A DNA stretch of 21,787 nucleotides from Xylophilus ampelinus. GTDB taxonomy: Bacteria; Pseudomonadota; Gammaproteobacteria; Burkholderiales; Burkholderiaceae_C. A program made the position numbers and the translations under genes. Each line of letters begins with the position of its first letter. Within the stretch, counting starts at the first letter, position 1. The notes below the pieces were generated by a model. That model saw nothing but the letters and a program-made list of their open reading frames with translations. It made no database searches and was not told where the DNA came from. The stretch lies in assembly GCF_901875635.1 (NCBI RefSeq), contig NZ_CABFMN010000144.1, forward strand, positions 1 to 21,787, in the 5' to 3' direction. Below, piece after piece: positions 17,056 to 21,787 of this stretch.

Positions 17056-19389
17056 GTGAACTCGATCGCCGACAAGTTCAAGAAGCTGCTGCCCGCCCGC
17101 GATGACAGCGTGACCGTGCGGGTGGACAGCACCGCTTCGCTGGTGCTCGACAACCCCGAGACCGTGCAGCCGCCCGAGGAACGGACCGTGTACATCCCGC
17201 GCGAAACGCCGCCTGCTGCCGAGCCCGCCGCCAGCGCCTTCGAGGTACCGCCGGATTTCGTGCCCAGCCGCCATGTCGACGAGCCCGCCGAGCCGCCGCC
17301 GATCGAGCCCGTGGCTGCGGCCGCCGCCGAGCCGGCTCCCGCCGACAAGCGCGCCACGCCGGCCCGCCAGCAGCGCCTGCTGGCCGTGCTGCTGGCAGTG
17401 ACCGTGCTGTTGCTGCTGCTGGTCGCCGGCTCTGCCATCCTTCGTTCCGAGCGTCTCGCCCAGCAGGTGGCCGCCACCGGCCAGTCGCTGATGCAGTCGC
17501 AGCGCCTGGCCAAGTCGATCTCGCAGGCGCTGGTGGGCAGTGCGCCGGCCTTCGACGAAGTCAAGGACAGCGCGGACGACCTCACGCGCCGTGTCAACGG
17601 CCTGGCCAACGGCGACGACGCCCTGCAGCTCGAACGCGTGGGCACGCAGTACGACGCCGAACTCGAGAAGATCCAGCCGCTGGTCAAGCGCGCGGACGCC
17701 AGCGCCAAGGTCGTGCTGGCGCAGAAGCAGATCCTGACGCAGGTGGGCACGGCGCTGCGCACCATCAACCGCCAGTCGTCCGAGCTGCTGGAAATGACCG
17801 AGACGATCGCATCGCTCAAGATGCAACAGAACGCCTCGGTGCCGGAGATCTCCGCCGCCGGCCAGCTCGTGATGCTGACGCAGCGCATCGGCAAGTCCGC
17901 CAACGAGTTCCTCACCGTCGAAGGCGTGAGCCCCGACGCCGTGTTCCTGCTCGGCAAGGACCTCAACAGCTTCCAGGAAATCGCCAAGGGCCTGCTGGAC
18001 GGCAATTCGCAGCAACGCCTGCCCGGCACGCGCGACGCCCAGACCCGCGAGCAGCTCGACGCGATCCTCAAGACCTACGAACAGACCCGCACGCAGGCCG
18101 GTGCCATCCTGGGCAACCTGCAGGGCCTGGTGGCGGCGCGCGAAGCGCAGGCCACCATCCTGGCCGACAGCGAGCCGCTGCGCCTCGCCCTGGGCACGCT
18201 GCAGACCCAGCTGTCCGAGCGAACCGGCCTGGGGGCCGGCACGCTGGCCCTGCTGGTGCTGCTGTCGCTCGCCGCGCTGGGCCTGGCCGCCGCCATCGGT
18301 TTCGTGCAGGTGCGCGAAGGGCGTGTGCGCGCAGCTGCCGCCGAGCAGGAGCGACTCGAAGCCGAGCGTGCCAGCGAGGAAGCCAACCGCATCAACACCG
18401 CCAACCAGGCCGCCATTCTTCGCCTGATGAACGAGCTGCAGACGGTGGCCGAAGGCGACCTGACGCATGAGGCGACGGTGACGGAGGACATCACCGGCGC
18501 CATCGCCGACTCGGTGAACTACACGGTGGAAGAACTGCGCCTGCTGGTGGGCAACGTGCAGAACACGGCCACCCGCGTGGCGCACACCACCTCGCAGGTG
18601 GAAAGCACCTCGACCGAACTGCTGGCCGCCTCGACCGAACAGCTGCGCGAGATCCGCGAGACCGGCCAATCGGTGCTGACGATGGCCGAGCGCATCAACG
18701 GCGTGTCCTCCCAGGCGCAGGAATCGGCCTCAGTGGCGCGCCAGTCGCTGCAGGCTGCGGAGTCGGGCCTGCACGCGGTGCAGAACGCCATCGGCGGCAT
18801 GAACTCCATCCGCGACCAGATCCAGGAAACCTCCAAGCGGATCAAGCGCCTGGGTGAGTCCTCGCAGGAGATCGGCGAAATCACCGAACTGATCTCGGAC
18901 ATCACGGAGCAGACCAACGTGCTGGCACTGAACGCCGCCATCCAGGCCGCATCCGCGGGCGAGGCTGGCCGCGGCTTCTCGGTGGTGGCGGAAGAAGTGC
19001 AGCGGCTGGCCGAACGCTCGGCCGACGCCACGCGCCAGATCTCGGCGCTGGTGAAGGCGATTCAGACCGACACGCAGGATGCGGTGGGCGCCATGGAGCG
19101 ATCCACGCAGGGCGTGGTCGAAGGGGCCAAGCTGTCCGACAACGCCGGCACGGCGCTGTCGGAGATCGACCGCGTGTCGCGCCGCCTGGCCGACCTGATC
19201 GAGCAGATCTCGCAATCGGCATCGCGCGAGGCCGAGTCGGCCAACGTGGTGGCGGCCAACATCCAGCACATCTTCGCCGTGACCGAGCAGACCGGTGAGG
19301 GCACACGTGCCACCGCCAAGCAGGTGCGGGAGCTCTCGCACATGGCCGAGGAATTGCGCCAGTCCGTGTCGCGGTTCAAGATCGCCTAA
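17056..19389 (+). CDS. pilJ: Type IV pilus methyl-accepting chemotaxis protein PilJ
   Basis: A 777-residue receptor starting at GTG, with GAAGGA six bases upstream. A Pro/Ala/Glu-rich cytoplasmic tail (1-105) precedes TM1 (about 108-128). The periplasmic part (129-393) holds two PilJ-type repeats, each with the Q-S/T-QR-hydrophobic-K-S pattern: TGQSLMQSQRLAKSI (141-155) and AGQLVMLTQRIGKSA (268-282). TM2 is about 394-417, then a HAMP region with EGDLTHEATVTEDITGAIADSVN. The signalling domain has the hairpin tip ITEQTNVLALNAAIQAASAGE near 616-636. The N-terminal tail makes it about 95 residues longer than P. aeruginosa PilJ (682 residues). PilJ is thought to sense pilus tension or PilA and signal through PilI to ChpA. 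Confidence 0.95.
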   Translation: MNSIADKFKKLLPARDDSVTVRVDSTASLVLDNPETVQPPEERTVYIPRETPPAAEPAASAFEVPPDFVPSRHVDEPAEPPPIEPVAAAAAEPAPADKRATPARQQRLLAVLLAVTVLLLLLVAGSAILRSERLAQQVAATGQSLMQSQRLAKSISQALVGSAPAFDEVKDSADDLTRRVNGLANGDDALQLERVGTQYDAELEKIQPLVKRADASAKVVLAQKQILTQVGTALRTINRQSSELLEMTETIASLKMQQNASVPEISAAGQLVMLTQRIGKSANEFLTVEGVSPDAVFLLGKDLNSFQEIAKGLLDGNSQQRLPGTRDAQTREQLDAILKTYEQTRTQAGAILGNLQGLVAAREAQATILADSEPLRLALGTLQTQLSERTGLGAGTLALLVLLSLAALGLAAAIGFVQVREGRVRAAAAEQERLEAERASEEANRINTANQAAILRLMNELQTVAEGDLTHEATVTEDITGAIADSVNYTVEELRLLVGNVQNTATRVAHTTSQVESTSTELLAASTEQLREIRETGQSVLTMAERINGVSSQAQESASVARQSLQAAESGLHAVQNAIGGMNSIRDQIQETSKRIKRLGESSQEIGEITELISDITEQTNVLALNAAIQAASAGEAGRGFSVVAEEVQRLAERSADATRQISALVKAIQTDTQDAVGAMERSTQGVVEGAKLSDNAGTALSEIDRVSRRLADLIEQISQSASREAESANVVAANIQHIFAVTEQTGEGTRATAKQVRELSHMAEELRQSVSRFKIA

Positions 19390-19409
19390 GAACGTCCGCC
19401 GAGTCCAAC

Positions 19410-21787
19410 GTGTCGATCCGCCCCCCTGTCACCGCCCCGGTCGCGGGCAACGCGCCCGCCTCGGAAGACCTCGGGCCGCTGGCCTGGGTCATCGGCGAGA
19501 TCCAGAAATCGCTCGAAGGCGCGAGCAAGTCCCTGCGTCGCCATGCCCGCGAGCACGGCCAGGTGCCCGAGCTGGACACGGGCCTGCTGCGCATGGCGCG
19601 CCAGCAGTTGCACCAGGCCGTGGGGGCCCTGCGCCTGGTGGGCCACCCAGCGCCGGCCATGGTGCTCGGCGCGATGGAATTCGCAGCGCAGAGCTTCATC
19701 GACGAGCCCTCGCGCTGCACCGAGCCCACGGTGCAGAAGATCGAGCAGGCCGGCTTCGCGGTCACCGATTTCCTGCAGGCCGTGCTGGCGGGCAAGCCGG
19801 TGTCGCCGGTCGCGCTGTTCCCTCAGTACCGCGACGTGCTGGAGCTGGTGGGCAACGAGCGGGTGCATCCCGCAGACCTGTGGATCTATCCGTGGGTGTG
19901 GGCCGAGGTGCCGCGCCCGGGTGCCTACCGCACCATGGTCTACGACCCCGCCGTGCGGGCGCACCTGGACCGCGACGTGCTCAAGGTGGTCAAGAGCGGC
20001 GATGACCAGGCGGCGCGCCGCCTGTGTGCGTTGTGCGTGGGCCTGGGGCTCGGTGTGCCACAGCCCAAGGTGGCCAGTTTCTGGATGCTGGCGGCCGGCT
20101 TCTTCGAGGCGCTGTCGCTGTCGCTGCTGCCACCCGACGTGTATGTGAAACGCGCCGCGTCGCGCGTGCTGCTGCAATACACCACGCTCGCACGTGGCGA
20201 TGCCGCGGTGTCCGACCGGCTGGGGCAGGACCTGCTCTTCTTCTGCGCACAGGCCGTGCCCACCCCGCGCGAGGAGGCGCCGCTGCTGCGCGCCGTGCGC
20301 GTGGCCTGGGGCGTCTCCAACCTCGAGCACGTGGACTATGCGACGCCGCAGTTCGGCCGCTTCGATCCCGTCGTGCTGGCGCAGGCGCGCAAGCGCATCG
20401 AGACCGCCAAGGAAATGTGGTCGGCGCTGTCTGGCGGCGACATCACGCGCGTGCGGCAGGTGGCCGACACCTTCGCCCAACTCGGCGAATCGCTCGGCAG
20501 GCTGCACCCGGCCAGCGCGCCCATGGTGCAGGCGCTCAACCACGCGGTCGACGCGTCGGTGCGCTCCGGCCACGCGCCGTCGACCGAACTCGCAATGGAA
20601 GTCGCGACCTCGGTGCTGTACCTGGAGGCGGCCTTCGAGGACCTCGATCCCCAGGACCGGCAGCTCACCGCGCGCACAGTCCAGCTCGCCGGCCGCATCG
20701 AACGCGCGCGCGAAGGCGGCAAGTCGGAGCCGCTCGAACCCTGGATGGAGGAGCTCTACCGCCGCGTGAGCGATCGCCAGACCATGGGCACCGTGGTCGA
20801 CGAGCTGCGCGCGCATCTGTCCGAGCTCGAGAAATCGCTGGACCAGTTCTTCCGCCGGCCCACGGAAAAGGGCCTGCTGCGCACGGTGCCCAGCCAGCTG
20901 CTGCAGATGCGTGGCGTGTTCTCGGTGCTGGGCCTGGAGCAGGCAGCACAGACCGTGCAGCGCATGCGCGAGAACGTCGACCATCTCACGGCCAACGACA
21001 GTGCCGACGAGAGCCGCGACTTCGATTCCCTGGGCAACAACCTGGGCGCGCTGGGCTTCCTCATCGACATGCTGGGCTACCAGCCCGCGCTGGCCAAGCG
21101 GCTGTTCGTGTTCGATGCCGAAGCCGGCGAGCTCAAGCCGCTGATGGGCCGGCAGGTCGACGACAGCACCCCCATCCACGGGCTGGGGGCCGACGGCGTG
21201 GCCGCCGCGTCCTCGGGCCCCGTGCCGCTTACCGACACCGTGCTCAGCGTCGAGGCGGTGGATGCCCAGATCGCCGCCAGGCTGGCGGCGCTGGCTGCGC
21301 CCGCGAAGTCCGTCAAGCCGGCCTCGCCGCTGGAGGAGTTCAGCCGAGCCGCCGACAGCTGGACGCGCAAGATCACGGGGCCGGCGCCCCTGGAGGCGCT
21401 GCCCGACACCGAGGTCACCGAACTGGAGGAAGACGACCTCCAGAACATCTTCCTCGACGAAGCGCGCGAGGTGCTGCACAACGGCCTGGCGGCCGTGTCG
21501 GCGCTGGGCGTGCAGCCCGACGACGTGGGTGAGCTCACCGTGCTGCGCCGCGCCTTCCACACGCTCAAGGGCAGCTCGCGCATGGTAGGGCTGATGGACT
21601 TCGGCGAGGCCGCCTGGTCCTTCGAGCAGGTGCTCAACACCTGGCTGGCCGACCAGCAGCCCGCCACACCGGCGCTGCTGGCCGCCACCGGCAACGCGCT
21701 TCGCGATTTCGCCCAGTGGGTCGAGGCGATCGCCGCGGGAACGCCCCACGCCTGGCAGGCCGGCCCCTTCCGCGCCGCGGCCGAGGC
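19410..21787 (+). CDS. chpA: Chemosensory hybrid kinase ChpA, N-terminal part (3' end outside window)
   Basis: The first 792 codons of the large Chp kinase; the frame runs off the right edge. The probable GTG start at 19410 gives MSIRPPVTAPVAG and lies 20 bases after pilJ, though the ribosome binding site is weak. The N-terminus has a phosphotransfer-like segment, QLHQAVGALRLVG, with H68 kept but the usual Lys replaced by Val. Another such segment, LLQMRGVFSVLG, has Gln499 in place of His. A canonical Hpt domain begins near 670, with phosphorylatable H717 in FHTLKGSSRMVGL. Further Hpt domains, the CheA catalytic core, a CheW domain and a receiver are expected beyond the window. ChpA phosphorylates PilG and PilH. 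Confidence 0.9.
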   Translation, partial: MSIRPPVTAPVAGNAPASEDLGPLAWVIGEIQKSLEGASKSLRRHAREHGQVPELDTGLLRMARQQLHQAVGALRLVGHPAPAMVLGAMEFAAQSFIDEPSRCTEPTVQKIEQAGFAVTDFLQAVLAGKPVSPVALFPQYRDVLELVGNERVHPADLWIYPWVWAEVPRPGAYRTMVYDPAVRAHLDRDVLKVVKSGDDQAARRLCALCVGLGLGVPQPKVASFWMLAAGFFEALSLSLLPPDVYVKRAASRVLLQYTTLARGDAAVSDRLGQDLLFFCAQAVPTPREEAPLLRAVRVAWGVSNLEHVDYATPQFGRFDPVVLAQARKRIETAKEMWSALSGGDITRVRQVADTFAQLGESLGRLHPASAPMVQALNHAVDASVRSGHAPSTELAMEVATSVLYLEAAFEDLDPQDRQLTARTVQLAGRIERAREGGKSEPLEPWMEELYRRVSDRQTMGTVVDELRAHLSELEKSLDQFFRRPTEKGLLRTVPSQLLQMRGVFSVLGLEQAAQTVQRMRENVDHLTANDSADESRDFDSLGNNLGALGFLIDMLGYQPALAKRLFVFDAEAGELKPLMGRQVDDSTPIHGLGADGVAAASSGPVPLTDTVLSVEAVDAQIAARLAALAAPAKSVKPASPLEEFSRAADSWTRKITGPAPLEALPDTEVTELEEDDLQNIFLDEAREVLHNGLAAVSALGVQPDDVGELTVLRRAFHTLKGSSRMVGLMDFGEAAWSFEQVLNTWLADQQPATPALLAATGNALRDFAQWVEAIAAGTPHAWQAGPFRAAAE

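Noticed and set aside
16969..18669. Long open frame antisense to pilJ
   Set aside because: It mirrors the third-position GC bias of the pilJ coding frame and has no family features.
19386..21749. A 787-codon open frame antisense to chpA
   Set aside because: The sense frame encodes ChpA with phosphotransfer motifs; the antisense product is low-complexity and His/Arg/Gly-rich, as expected from GC-biased codon use.

Overview
The window is high-GC bacterial chromosome, most likely from a betaproteobacterium of the family Comamonadaceae (Variovorax, Acidovorax or Hydrogenophaga-like). The evidence is the order hemL / thiD-like / rubredoxin / pilGHIJ-chpA, the dusB-fis pair, TACAAT-type -10 boxes, and dispersed intergenic repeats carrying the core ATAGCTGC. 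The genus is inferred. Almost all of the sequence is coding, no non-coding stretch exceeds about 225 bases, and I see no tRNA, rRNA, insertion sequence, prophage, CRISPR array or defence island. All genes look intact except the two cut by the window edges.

Layout. 1-461: 3' end of an unrecognised + strand gene. 585-1364 (-): short-chain enoyl-CoA hydratase with a strong terminator. 1506-2102 (+): DUF2325 protein behind a Fur-box-like site. 2177-5926 (-): probable operon of a UbiH/UbiF-type monooxygenase, DsbC and an M61 peptidase, the last two overlapping at TGATG. 6151-7125 (+): MOSC protein carrying an in-frame, hairpin-rich insertion. 7186-8968 (+): ychF and a glutathione S-transferase. 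9050-9523 (-): YqaA-type membrane protein. 9734-12854 (+): dusB, fis and purH, with a structured leader before dusB and a complex inverted repeat between fis and purH. 13040-15345 (-): thiD-like kinase and hemL. 15456-21787 (+): rubredoxin, then the twitching-motility chemosensory genes pilG, pilH, pilI, pilJ and the first 792 codons of chpA.

Most genes are housekeeping: fatty-acid oxidation, ubiquinone and haem synthesis, disulfide isomerisation, purine synthesis, tRNA modification and nucleoid structure. The Pil-Chp cluster is the one multi-gene signalling system. PilJ senses and signals through PilI (CheW-like) to the hybrid kinase ChpA, which phosphorylates PilG and PilH to control type IV pilus motors.

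I found no convincing undescribed multi-gene system. The items most worth a second look are non-coding or local: a family of five related intergenic repeats, three back-to-back hairpins inserted in frame in the MOSC gene, an A-B-A'-B' inverted-repeat arrangement between fis and purH, a Fur-box-like site before a Cys/His-rich DUF2325 protein, and a thiD-like kinase with an altered active-site motif.
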